The notes below the pieces were generated by a model, which worked only from the letters and a program-made list of their open reading frames with translations, had not been told where the DNA came from and made no database searches. This document shows positions 33,940-44,057 of a stretch of 64,000 nucleotides of DNA, in pieces. The stretch lies in NCBI GenBank assembly GCA_023935145.1, contig CM043699.1:127296536-127360535 (forward strand), read 5' to 3'. Numbering within the stretch: the stretch's first letter is position 1; every line of letters begins with the position of its first letter. This DNA comes from Bretschneidera sinensis. Taxonomy: Eukaryota > Streptophyta > Magnoliopsida > Brassicales > Akaniaceae. The translations under genes were made by a program, and so were the position numbers.

Positions 33940-34302
33940 GACTGGGTACATATACCATAAGACTATTATATGGGACAGTATATCCACAGTCGACTGGATG
34001 CTTCATACTAGTCGACTGGTGTTTTGGACAAACAGTCCCAAGTCGACTGGTAAGAACAACCCAGTCGACTGATACTTTGGGCAGAAGTTTCCCTGTCGAC
34101 TGGTATGTCATATCTAGTCGACTGGTACCTTCAATAGCCTTAAAAATGGGATTTTTAAAATGAACCCAGTCGACTAGTACTAAGACCCAGTCGACTGGTA
34201 ATTCAAAAAATATGACCGTTGAGACGCGAGATTTCAGCACAAATTGTACCAAAACGTACCAAATCAATTCAGAACGGGCATATTACATCAAAACTATTTA
34301 AA
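33940..34302 (+). promoter_or_regulatory. D 5' LTR promoter: CAGTCGACTGG array and TATA-like box
   Basis: Nine copies or near-copies of CCAGTCGACTGGTA (CCAGTCGACTGG is a perfect 12-bp palindrome) lie at 33940-34200, spaced irregularly by about 20-40 bp. TATTTAAA follows at 34295. Several copies show single transitions. Confidence 0.65.
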
Positions 34303-34473
34303 CCCACACTATTGAGCATTTCAAACATAGAGAATACACATACAATCAAGTTTTTACTCTTTGATGCACAAAAAGCTTTGAAATATCTAAGTTGAGTCAT
34401 TCTTCAAGCTTTATCTTGAAAGAGAGATATTATTCAGTTGTGTAACCTTTCATTGTTGTCTCTCTACCATTTA

Positions 34474-34602
34474 CTTTACAGCATTTATTGTAAAGGGATT
34501 TTCTTCCTAGATGACGGAGTTTACTTCCGAGAAGAAGGGGTTTCTTTCCGAAAAGAAGGGGTTTACTTCTGAGAGGAAGTGGTTTACTTCCAAGAGGAAG
34601 GG
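34474..34602 (+). other. Tandem hairpin array in D 5' LTR leader
   Basis: An 8-bp hairpin CTTTACAG/TTGTAAAG (34474-34495) is followed by four 21-bp units with CTTCC-GAGA-GGAAG-type hairpins (34522-34602). A G-U wobble in the first hairpin keeps the stem. Some units here carry mismatches that are paired in the 3' LTR copy. Confidence 0.6.
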
Positions 34603-34897
34603 ATTGTAAGGTTTGTGCAACACCCGTGAACTCGCACGACTAAGTTTCTTAGTGGATTACTTCAAGGAGGTTCCTTGAAGAGAGTGGACATAGGGTCGGA
34701 ACGAATTCGATATTGCCGAACCACTATAAACTGAGTTTGCATCCTCTATTCCTTAAACTCTTTATTTACAACACATGTTACTTGTTTATATGCTTGTGGT
34801 GTTATCTGTTATCTGTTTTTATAAACTTGTGTTTAATTAGCAAAAGTTTTAAAAACCCAATTCACCCCCCTCTTGGGTTGAAACCTCAGTCTACGAT

Positions 34898-34909
34898 TGG
34901 TATCAGAGC
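34898..34909 (+). other. Primer-binding site of element D (initiator tRNA-Met)
   Basis: TGGTATCAGAGC, 2 bp after the LTR end, is complementary to the plant initiator tRNA-Met 3' end, as usual for Ty1/copia. Confidence 0.95.
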
Positions 34910-34950
34910 CTCATTCTCAATTTTAAGCTTAATATCCTTGAGTTGATCCG

Positions 34951-36969
34951 ATGGAAACAAATAGCTATTTTGAGGGACACTCATACACTAGGCCTCCTTT
35001 GTTCAATGGCTCCAACTATAAGTATTGGAAAAACAAGATGAAAATCTTTGTCGAAGGATAAGATTATAATCTATGGAGAGTTATTGAAGATTGACCTAGA
35101 ATTCCATCAAAGGAAATAACTATTGGAGAAATCAATCATACAATGTCTAAACTCAAAACTGAGTACAATGATGAGGATTGTAGAATGATGTCTCTCAATA
35201 GTAGAGCCATAAGCATTTTACATTATGCTTTAGATATATCTGAATATAATGAAATTTTTGCATGTGTTTCGGCTAAGGAGATATAGGATAAATTGCAAGT
35301 TACGTATGAAGGAACTAGTGAGGTTAAAAAATCAAAAATCTATATGCTAGTTTTTGAATATGAATCTTTTAGAATGTCTTCTAACGAAACAATTTCTCAA
35401 ATGCACTCACGTTTCACAACTATTATTAATGGTTTGAAGCTTCTTGGTAGGAACATTGAGGAGTTTGAACTAAGAAGAAAAATCTTATGATCTTTGCCAC
35501 CCATTTGGAAAACAAAGAAGACGGCCATCATGGAGGCCAAAGATCTCGAAAAACTTGATGTTGAGACACTTCTTGGGTCATTGTTGACGTATGAGATGGA
35601 AGAAATGAATCCTATCGTTAGTGATGATGAGAAGAAGAAAAAGGTAATTTCTCTCAAAGCCTCTACATGCAACAAAGAAGAGAAATCTGAAGAAGAAGTG
35701 GAGAGCAGTGAAGAGGATGGAGAAATGGTCTTAATCACCAAACGGTTTCATAGATTCTTGAAGAAAAGCAAGAAACCATACATAAAGGATCCCACCTCAA
35801 AAAGGGAATCATTTGTGTGCTATGGATACAAGAAGCCCGATCACATCAAGGCCGATTGCACAGCTATAAGCAAACTATACAAGAACTTCAAGAAGAAAGC
35901 TATGATTACAACCACTTGGAGTGATGACAAAGAAGAAGACTCCTCGGATACGAGGAAATTACCAACCTATGTCTTATGGCAATTAATGATGAAAATGAGG
36001 TATTATCTTCTCCCTCTTCTAAGAATAACATTGTTAGTAGTAGTGAAGAGCTAATAAAAGTCATAAATGAAATGTATGAAGAATTAAGGAAATTTGATTC
36101 TAGGAGCTCCATTCTTAAGAAAGAGACATCATCTCTTTCTAAAGAGATGAAAAGTCTAAGAGAAGAGAAGGATAAACTATCTTCATTGCTTTATGATTCT
36201 TCTCAAGATTTCCTAAAAGATGAAAATGAAAACTTAAAGAAGAAGATATTAGAACTGAATAGCACAATATCTAGACTCATGCTTGGAAAAGAAAAGCTTG
36301 ATGAAGTGCTTTCTTACCAAAGATTAAGTGGAGGAAAATCTGGATTAGGATACTCTCCATTAGGCAAGCAAAAATCAAAAGAGAGCTTATTCATCAAAGC
36401 TTCATGTGTGAATGAAGCCTCTACTTCAAAGGTCAAAATCACACCCATAATGAATGATAGCATGTCTAGAAATACTAATTCTAATGTTTATATAAGAATG
36501 AAGAATCCTACAAATACTTATATTTATATGTATGCTCATTCAAGAAATGCTTATACACATCCTAGGAATAACCATCATGTGCATCCTAGAAACAATATGT
36601 ATAATCAAAACTTGCACACTGCACATGCATATCCTAGGAATTACCATCATGGTTATCCTAGAAATAATATGCATATTCATAATAATGCAAACATGTATCC
36701 TAGAAATCATCATCATACATTTTCTAGAAATGACATGCATATTCATATTCCTCACAATAGAAATATGTATCATAGGAACTCATATCCTAAGTATTATATA
36801 CAGGTACAACTATATCATTCTAAGATTGTGCATCATCATGTCTATAGAACTCCATATGTTGTTAAGAAAGTATGGGTCCCAAAAGGAACTGTATTTGCAA
36901 GGACTAACCCTAAAGGACCCAAGAAATTTTGGGTACCTAAAAATGTCATTGTGTATCCTTGTGTGATGT
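34951..36969 (+). pseudogene. Gag of element D, with long His/Asn-rich C-terminal extension
   Basis: ATG at 34951: METNSYFEGHSYTRPPLFNG, YKYWKNKMKIFVEG (stop). The capsid follows: ALDISEYNEIFACVSAKEI (stop), DKLQVTYEGTSEVKKSKIYM, ESIxxMHxRFTTIINGLKLLG. An acidic stretch leads to the zinc knuckle CYGYKKPDHIKADC, whose second Cys is Tyr, so metal binding is lost. After a frame change near 35975, about 330 residues are open: a coiled coil (about residues 15-110: LRKFDSRSSILKKETSSLSK, KIxELNSTISRL), then a low-complexity part with repeated PRNxHH/PRNNMH units, then WVPKGT and FWVPKN just before the protease. The coiled coil fits SIRE-type Gag. The PRN-His repeats look unusual. Confidence 0.85.
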
Positions 36970-37391
36970 AGATATGTCTCCACACCAAGGAAAAAGGTAA
37001 CTATTACTACCTTGATAGTAGATGCTCAAAACACATGACTGGTGATAAAAGTGTATTCAAGGAGCTAACTCTAAGAGATGGTGGACTTGTCACCATTAGA
37101 GACAACACGAAAATAAAGATCACCGGGCATGGAAAAGTTAGTAATGATTTCTCAACCATAGATAATGTATTGCTAGTACAAGGCCTTAAGCCAAATTTAC
37201 TAAGTATTAGTCAACTTTGTGACAAAGGCAACAAAGTCACATTTGAGACCTCTCATTGTCTAGTTATAGACATCAAGAGTAACAAGATCAAATTTGTTGG
37301 CCATAGACATGAAAATGTCTACATAGTTGATTTAAAATCCTTGCATTCCAAAAATGGAAAATTTTTTCCTACCATTAGTGAAAATCCATAG
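36970..37391 (+). pseudogene. Protease of element D
   Basis: YYLDSRCSKHMTGDKSVF at about 37003-37056 is the copia aspartic protease site, but the catalytic DSG triad reads DSR (Gly to Arg), which should abolish activity. The frame 37035-37391 continues TLRDGGLVTIRDNTKIKITG, NVLLVQGLKPNLLSISQLCD, HENVYIVDLKSL. A stop at 37389 replaces a Trp before LWHRRLGHMN. Confidence 0.88.
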
Positions 37392-38294
37392 CTATGGCAT
37401 AGAAGGCTTGGTCATATGAACATAAACTTGCTGAAAATCATTTCAAGAAAAGATTTATTCATTGGACTTCCCAAAATCAATTTTGAAAAAGGCAAAGTAT
37501 GTGATGCTTATCAAATGGGAAAACAAACTAGGATTTCTTTTAAACCAAAGAATGTAGTCTTAACTACTAGACCATTGAAACTTTTGTATATAGACTTATT
37601 TGGTCCAATAAGTACCATTAGTCTAGGTAGCCATCAATATGCTCTTGTTATTATTGATGACTATTCAAGATATACTTTCATTATCTTTATTGCTTACAAG
37701 GATGAAGCTTTCAAATGATTTGAAAACTTTTGGAAAAAAGTTCAAACTGAAAAAAGAATTTGTATTTCAAGCATTAGAAGTGACCATGGAAAAGAATTTG
37801 AACACCAAAGTTTTTCAAAATTTTGTGATGAAAATGGAATTGATCACAACTTTTTAACTCTTAGAACTCCTCAACAAAATGGAGTTGTTAAAAGGAAAAA
37901 TAGAGTTCTAGAAGAATTTGCTAGAACAATGCTTTGTGAAAATAGTTTACCAAAATACTTTTGGGCTGAAGTAGTAAACACAACTTGCTATATCTTGAAT
38001 AGAATTTTAATTAGGCCTATGCTTGACAAAACTCCATATGAATTATGGAAAGGTAGAAAGCCTAATATCTCCTATTTTCATACTTTTGGTTGTAAATACT
38101 TCATCCTAAACAACAATAAAACTAGCTTGGGTAAATTTAACTCTAAGACCGATGAAGGGATATTTTTAGGATATTCAACCTCTAGTAAGGCTTATAGAGT
38201 CTTCAATAAGAGAACTCTAGTGGTAGAAGAATCTGTATATGTAACTCTTGATGAGTCTAACCTAATTAGTAATAGAGAAGTTTTTTTTCAATGA
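37392..38294 (+). pseudogene. Integrase of element D
   Basis: The GAG-pre-integrase zinc region LWHRRLGHMN ... VCDAYQMGK has Tyr in place of the last Cys. The core has RPLKLLYIDLFGP (Asp 1), YALVIIDDYSRYTF, SDHGKEFE (Asp 2, about 37778, in a shifted frame after 37718) and TPQQNGVVKRKNR, where the catalytic Glu is Lys. The C-terminal part YFWAEVVNTTCYILNRI, ELWKGRKPNISYFHTFGCK, GIFLGYSTSSKAYRVFNKRT is open (37929-38294). The loss of Glu, the zinc Cys and the frame all indicate a dead enzyme. Confidence 0.92.
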
Positions 38295-38376
38295 TGATGC
38301 AGATTTTATTCCAAGAACAGAAACTCCTACTCCCATTGTTGACGCAAGGGAAAGTCCACCTCAAACAAATGAAGAG

Positions 38377-39261
38377 ATGAAAACTCTCAAATTGGACCAA
38401 CCATCTACAAGGCGACAAGAGGATGGTTTTCCCAAAGATTGGAGGTATGTAAATTATCATCTAATCGATCAAGTGATTGGTGATCCTTCACAAGGGGTAA
38501 GAACGCGTTCATCTATTAGAAATATTTGTAATTATATAGCTTATTTGTCTCAAATAAAACCTAAGACATTTATAGAAGCCGAAAAGGATAATGATTGGAT
38601 AATTTCCATGCAAGAAGAAATAAATCAATTTGAAAGAAACAATGTATGGAATCTAGTTCCTAGACCTAAGAATTATACAATAATAGAAACTAAATGGGTA
38701 TTTAGAAATAAGATGGATGAAAATGGAATAGTAACTAGGAACAAGGCTAGACTAGTTGCTAAGAGATATAATTAAGAAGAAGGAATAGACTTTGATGAGA
38801 CCTATGCTCCCATAGCAAGATTAGAAACTATTCGAATGTTATTAGCCTTTGCATGCTTTAACAAGTTTAAGTTATTTCAAATGGATGTAAAAATTGTTTT
38901 CTTAAATGGCTTTATAGAAGAAGAGGTTCATGTTGAGCAACCTCTTGGATTTGAGAATCCTAGTCTTCCAAATCATGTCTACAAGCTTTCTAAAGCTCTA
39001 TATGGGTTAAAGCAAGCTCCAATAGCATGGTATAAAAGACTAAGTAAATTTTTGAATGATAATAACTTTGGAAGAGGTAAGATAGAAACAACTCTCTTCA
39101 CAAAAACTCACAAAAACGACACTTTGTTAGTTCAAATATATGTTGATGATATTATAATTGGTGCTACTAATGAATCTATGTGTCAAGAGTTTGCTAAATG
39201 CATGCAAGGTGAATTTGAAATGAGCATGATGGGAGAGCTTACCTACTTCCTTGGACTTTAA
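38377..39261 (+). pseudogene. Reverse transcriptase of element D
   Basis: Two open stretches split by a TAA at 38773 (a CAA codon in relatives): WIISMQEEINQFERNNVWNL, WVFRNKMDENGIVTRNKARL, then EEGIDFDETYAPIARLETIR, FQMDVKIVFLNG, VYKLSKALYGLKQAPIAWY, and the catalytic IYVDDIIIGAT (about 39140). It ends at MGELTYFLGL before TAA at 39259. The YVDD motif is intact. QMDVKIVFLNG departs slightly from the usual QMDVKSAFLNG. Confidence 0.93.
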
Positions 39262-39270
39262 ATCAAACAA

Positions 39271-40095
39271 TTGAAAGGAGGCATCTTCATCAATCAATCG
39301 AAATACACTAAGGACCTACTAAAGAGGTTCAGGATGGAAAGCTCAAAGCCACTTGGTACACCTATGAGCACATCTACAAAACTTGATCTTGATGAAGGAG
39401 GTAAGTGTGTAGATACTAAATACTATAGAAGCATGATAGGAGCTTTACTTTATTTGACTACAAGTAGACCTGATATTATGTTCAGTGTATGCATATGTGC
39501 TAGATTTCAGGCTAATCCAAAGGAATCACATGTAGTAGCAGTAAAAAAGATCTTTAGATATCTACAAGGAACTCAAACCCTAAGATTATGGTACTCCAGA
39601 GATTCATCTTTTAAGCTTGTAGGATATTCAGATGCTGATTTTGCTAGATGTAGGTTAGATAGAAAAAGCACAAGTAGAACATGCCAATTCTTAGGTGCAA
39701 TGTTAACCTCTTGGTTTTTTGAGAAACAAAACTCCGTTGCACTATCAACCACCAAGGCGGAATATGTAGTAGCTGGAAGTTGTTGTGCCCAAGTATTATG
39801 GATGAAACAACAACTAGAAGACTATGGTATGAACCTTAAGAGTATCCCAATACATTGTGATAACACTAGTGCTATCAACCTAACCAAAAATCCTATTCAA
39901 CACTCTAGAACTAAACACATAGAAATTAGACATCATTTCTTGAGAGACAATGCTAAAAAAGGTGATATAAGACTAGAATTCATACCTTCAAAATATCAAA
40001 TAGCTGACATTCTTACAAAACCTCTAAGTGAAGCTAGTTTTTGCAAGATTAGAATGTTAATGGGATTATTAGATTATGATAAACTGAATGTCTAA
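39271..40095 (+). CDS. RNase H and C-terminal RT part of element D (uninterrupted 274 aa)
   Basis: Open from 39271 to TAA at 40093. Contains FINQSKYTKDLLKRFRME, TPMSTSTKLDLDEGG, YRSMIGALLYLTTSRPDIMF, then RNase H with VGYSDADFARC (Asp), STTKAEYVVAGSC (Glu), IPIHCDNTSAINLTKNP (Asp) and HSRTKHIEIRHHFLRD, and IADILTKPLSEASF at the end. It is in frame with the RT after a single stop. Although open, it is part of a dead polyprotein and not an independent gene. Confidence 0.9.
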   Translation: MKGGIFINQSKYTKDLLKRFRMESSKPLGTPMSTSTKLDLDEGGKCVDTKYYRSMIGALLYLTTSRPDIMFSVCICARFQANPKESHVVAVKKIFRYLQGTQTLRLWYSRDSSFKLVGYSDADFARCRLDRKSTSRTCQFLGAMLTSWFFEKQNSVALSTTKAEYVVAGSCCAQVLWMKQQLEDYGMNLKSIPIHCDNTSAINLTKNPIQHSRTKHIEIRHHFLRDNAKKGDIRLEFIPSKYQIADILTKPLSEASFCKIRMLMGLLDYDKLNV

Positions 40096-40227
40096 TTGCT
40101 TCATCATTCATTGTTATGCATACTTGACATCTAGTGAAATAATATTAATCCTTGTTTAATATCTCTCTCACTTAAGATGACATAACTAAACAAAAATCGT
40201 GCTAAGACTCAAAGACTGGAAATTTTC

Positions 40228-40540
40228 TTAAGGGTCTTGTCGATTGGTAAGTCTATCCCAATTGACTAGTAAGTCTCTGCCTAATTTCCCAGTCGACTGG
40301 TAAGTTAATAACAGTCGACTAGTTCATCTAGACTTTTGTTTTGAGCCAATTTTTGAAATTCAGTTATCACCCTAGTCGATTGGTATAAACTACCCAGTCG
40401 ACTGGTAACTGTCTGCCAGTTCTTCCAGTTGACTGGTACCTTAATCCAGTCGACTGGTATGCAAAATCTTTCATCTCTGTAAAGGACCCAGTCGATTGGT
40501 ATCCTTACCCCAGTCGACTGGTATCATAATTCTATAAATA
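40228..40540 (+). promoter_or_regulatory. Internal palindrome array plus TATA box before D ORF3
   Basis: About ten copies of the LTR motif CCAGTCGACTGGTA, some with single transitions, lie at 40240-40530, followed at once by TCTATAAATAGG (40531-40542). An unfragmented CA/CT-rich leader runs to the ORF3 ATG at 40755. The flanking sequence is not copied from the LTR, only the motif. It is the best candidate for an internal promoter in this window. Confidence 0.65.
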
Positions 40541-40754
40541 GGCTGTTCATTTTTTTTCCAGATTTTCATGCCATTTTCAAAAACCCTAACTTTCTCTCTC
40601 TACAAAATCTCGCCATTTTGATAAAAAAAAACCATCAAAACACTACCAAAACACATTGATCTACTCTTCCCCAACATCTATTTCAACTTTCTACGGTTGA
40701 AATCCACCATTTCATCTTAAACCCCTTTTTACCCAAAAACTCTTTTTCCCAAAA

Positions 40755-41985
40755 ATGTCTGATAGAATCCGAGTAAAATATACCATTAGGGGACCAAATG
40801 TGCCTACAAGGCCAAGGTCCACCAAATCCATAATACTATATTCAAAGAGGAAGGGCATGGCGGGCTAATCTAGCAAAAAGCCTAGAACAGAGCTCGACGA
40901 CTCTCTATTCTCCAGCTCGACGGCCAAAGACAGGTATACCTCTGTAATTAAGAGAAAAAAAAATCATAACGGGTAGAGTTGTCAACTTTGACACTATTCA
41001 TCATGGTAATTTCGATATTTTACCTACATTTGAGGCTATTAACTTGACCCCACTGGTCAAGATTCATGAGAAGTACTACCTTAGACTGATTCACCAGTTC
41101 TATGCGAACTTGGTGAAACCCAGTCCACTGGCTCTGAGGTTTAGAACCAGTGTCATGGGTGTGGAGTTTGAGGTTAATACTGACCTCTTGATGAGCGTTT
41201 TAAAGATCCCTGTGGGAGAGATCCAATGGAGTCTAGATAGATGGCCAAACAATTTTGAGGTTGAAGAGGCATATCAAATAGTTAGGGGCGACCCTAACTA
41301 TGTGTTTCGACCCACTACATTTCACACATGTAGTGACATGCCCCTACACTTGAAATTGTTCAATCTCATTGTGAGTTAAACCATCCACCCGAGACTAGAG
41401 AGTCGAGGGTATCTATCTACCGTATTGATTTGGTGCCTTAAAACTAGGCACCACTTCAATATATGCCCCCTGCTACTCGCCAACATGATTAATGACGAAG
41501 CGAGCGACTCTGGATGCCTTCCCTATGGGATGCTCATCACACTCATACTCCAGCACTTCTAGGTGCCTCTCCTCGCCTCTGAGGCTCAGAATATTGGCCT
41601 CAAGGACATCATCAACATCTCATCACTGAAGAAGATGGGATGTACGGTCCATGATGGCTTCATCTACTCCATGGTCAGGAAGCACTTTCGGATTGGAGAG
41701 GACGACAGCAATGATGACGAGGACAAGGGTACCGCTGCTACTGATATAGATACGGATACCCGAGCATCTCCCATGGATGCCTCAAGTGCCGGTCAGGTTG
41801 GGTACGATGATCTACTTCAGGCTATCACGAGCCTCCAGCTGACCATGCAGTCCAGATTCCAAACCTTGAGCTCTACCATTGAGACCCTCCGGGATGACTT
41901 TGAGCTGCACCAGGAGCACACCGAGAGTTTCCTGGCTGAGATTCGGGATCTCATTCATGATGGCTCAGAATTTACCGATCCATGA
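40755..41985 (+). pseudogene. Env-like ORF3 of element D
   Basis: ATG at 40755 gives MSDRIRVKYTIRGPNVPTRP and stops at 40866. After frame changes the main part is at 41044-41379: KIHEKYYLRLIHQFYANLVK, RFRTSVMGVEFEVNTDLLMS, DPNYVFRPTTFHTCSDMPLH. After a stop it continues TRHHFNICPLLLANMINDEA, GCLPYGMLITLILQHF (stop), then 41563-41985 with IGLKDIINISSLKKMGC, an acidic segment and a C-terminal coiled coil (LLQAITSLQLTMQSRFQTLS). This matches the plant-transposon ORF3 domain of SIRE and Athila elements. Function unproven. Two stops and a frameshift. Confidence 0.75.
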
Positions 41986-42588
41986 GTCACTTTACTGTCT
42001 TCCTTTCAATTTGTATTTTGATGTAGAATTTTCATTGTTCTTAGCACGGACACATTTTCATATTTTTATGTCTTTTGTACTTCTGTTTCGACTCTATGAA
42101 GTCTACCTTGTATAGAAATTTGTTATATATGATGATGGATCATGCTTTGACCTATTTATTTTACTTGTTTTCCTTAAATGTAATATAGTTGCATGCTTTA
42201 TATATCTTAATATTTGGATTAATACTGTAAAATTGCTTCTGCGTGTATGAAAACTTTCGGTTCTTCCCGGGAAGGCTTTTGAACTCCTAATGATGCCAAA
42301 TTTTTTCATACAAGTTTGTTTATGCATGTTCTTCATTATTATGATAGCTATGTAGCTTATTTCTTGGTTTACTACCTCTTTTCTATTGTTGTCAAAACGG
42401 GAGAGAAAAATGAGAAAATGTGAAAACCTAATGTGAACTCAAGATAATGCATAGATTTGATCATTTTACAGGTTGGTTTTATACAAAAAACAGAGGAGAC
42501 TCTGCCCGATTTCTAAAAAAATCCAACACTTAGTTTCTTAACCATTTCTCTTTCTCATGAGTTTTGTCATCATAAAAAAGGGGGAGAT
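41986..42588 (+). other. 3' untranslated region and PPT of element D
   Basis: AT-rich noncoding sequence. The polypurine tract AAAAAAGGGGGAGAT (42574-42588) abuts the 3' LTR. No other structure seen. Confidence 0.85.
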
Positions 42589-43832
42589 TGTTGACCCTCA
42601 CCTATATTTTAATGATGACAAAACACAACTCTTATTATACTAACGATGCTATCTAAGTGTATTAAACAATAAGAGCATTCAACCAAGGATCAAGGTGTAA
42701 GAACTCAACCCAAATCAAACATCAAGTGAAGACAGAAGAACTAATATAGGTCTAAGGTATTAAAACAAGTTATAAGTCTCACTTGTTCAAGTAATTATCT
42801 TGTCCAATGACTCTTGTTGAAAAGCATTTTAACATAATCTTTATAATCAAATGTTTTATAGTTAAAATCTCTTCAAAACATGAAAATTGGGTTGTTAAGC
42901 AACCCAGTCAACTGGGTACATATACGAGAAGACTGGATGCTTCATACCACTCGACTGGTGTTCTGGACAAACAGTCCTCAGTCGACTGGTAAGAACAACC
43001 CAATCGACTGGTACTTTAGGCAGAAGTTTCCCAGTCGACTGGTATGTCATATCCAGTCGACTGGTACCTTCAATAGCCTTAAAAATGGGATTTTTAAAGT
43101 GAATTCGATGGACTGGTACTAAGACCCAGTCGACAGGTAATTCAAAAAATATGACCGTTGAGACGTGAGATTTCAGCACAAATTGTACCAAATCAATTCA
43201 GAATGGGCCTATTACATCAAGGCTATTTAAACCCACACTATTAAGAATTTCAAACATAGAGAATACACATACAATCAAGTTTTTACTCTTTTATGCACAA
43301 AAAGCTTTGAAATATCTAAGTTGAGCCATTCTTCAAGCTTTACCTTGAAAGAGAGATATTATTCAGTTTTGTAAGCTTTCATTGTTGTCTCTCTACCATT
43401 TACTTTACAACATTTATTGTAAAGGGATTTGCTTCTGAGAGGAAGGGGTTTACTTTCGAGAGAAAGAGGTTTGCTTCCGAAAGGAAGGGGTTTACTTCCG
43501 AGAGGAAAGGGTTTGCTTCCGAGAGGAAGGGATTGTAAGATTTGTGCCACACCCGTGAAGTTGCACGACTAAGTTTCTTAGTGGATTACTTCAAGGAGGT
43601 TCCTTGAAGAGAGTGGACATAGGGTCGGAACGAATCTGGTATTGCCGAACCACTATAAACTGAGTTTGCATCCTCTATTCCTTAAACTCTTTATTTACAG
43701 CACATATTACTTGTTTATATGCTTGTGGTGTTTTTTGTTATCTGTTATCTATTTTTATAAACTTGTATTTAATTAGCAAAAGTTTTAAAAACCAAATTCA
43801 CCCCCCCTCTTGGGTTGAAACCTTAGTCTACA
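42589..43832 (+). repeat. 3' LTR of element D
   Basis: TGTTGACCCTCACC to GTCTACA, 1,244 bp, then AAGAT. It has eight palindrome copies (42903-43140), one fewer than the 5' LTR because of a deletion of about 29 bp near 42925, and a TATTTAAA box at 43224-43231. Confidence 0.93.
43403..43532 (+). other. Tandem hairpin array in D 3' LTR
   Basis: Hairpin CTTTACAA-CATTTA-TTGTAAAG (43403-43424, 8 bp perfect) then five units of exactly 21 bp (stems start 43432, 43453, 43474, 43495, 43516): CTTCT-GAGA-GGAAG, CTTTC-GAGA-GAAAG, CTTCC-GAAA-GGAAG, CTTCC-GAGA-GGAAa, CTTCC-GAGA-GGAAG. Unit 2 shows a compensatory pair change. The loops fit the GNRA class. Confidence 0.65.
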
Positions 43833-43837
43833 AAGAT

Positions 43838-44057
43838 GTTTCAAAAACAAATTCAAAACAATTTTATCATCATCACATGATGATAATCAATTCAAGAACA
43901 CATTCTTGAATTTTCTTGACTTATGGTTTCATAAACCCTAATCTAACTTTTAGATTATCAATTTCTAATATGTAGAATTATAAGTTCAAATCTTTTATAG
44001 CCATAACAATAAATTACAATGTTCTACATAAATCATAATGATGACTCTCATACCACT
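43838..44057 (-). other. Leader and PBS of element K
   Basis: Minus strand: after the LTR end (TTTCCTTCA) comes AGTGGTATGAGAGTC (44043-44057), a diverged initiator tRNA-Met PBS, then a noncoding leader to the D insertion at 43838. It continues left of D at 33172-33655. Confidence 0.6.

Larger units (their letters stand above)
33656..34895 (+). repeat. 5' LTR of element D
   Basis: TGTTGACCCTCACC at 33656. The 3' end reads GTCTACG where the other LTR has GTCTACA, so the terminal CA is mutated. 1,240 bp. Contains nine SalI-type palindromes, a TATTTAAA box (34295-34302) and a hairpin array. Lacks 44 bp present in the 3' LTR after 33775. Confidence 0.93.
33656..43832 (+). mobile_element. Element D: full-length SIRE-like Ty1/copia element with ORF3
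   Basis: LTRs at 33656-34895 and 42589-43832, target duplication AAGAT on both sides (33651-33655, 43833-43837), initiator tRNA-Met PBS, and PPT AAAAAAGGGGGAGAT before the 3' LTR. Order: gag, protease, integrase, RT, RNase H (the copia order), then a palindrome/TATA module and an env-like ORF3. The extra ORF and long Gag point to the SIRE/Maximus lineage. Stops are mostly CAA to TAA or TGG to TAG changes. Each LTR has its own deletion (44 bp and about 29 bp), so the copy is not recent. Confidence 0.93.

Noticed and set aside
33929..34267. 112-aa minus ORF with repeated VDW motifs (also at 42895-43191)
   Set aside because: Translation of the CAGTCGACTGG palindrome array in D's LTRs.
43359..43550. 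63-aa minus ORF with LPLGSKP repeats
   Set aside because: Translation of the 21-bp hairpin array; the DNA/RNA structure is the real signal.
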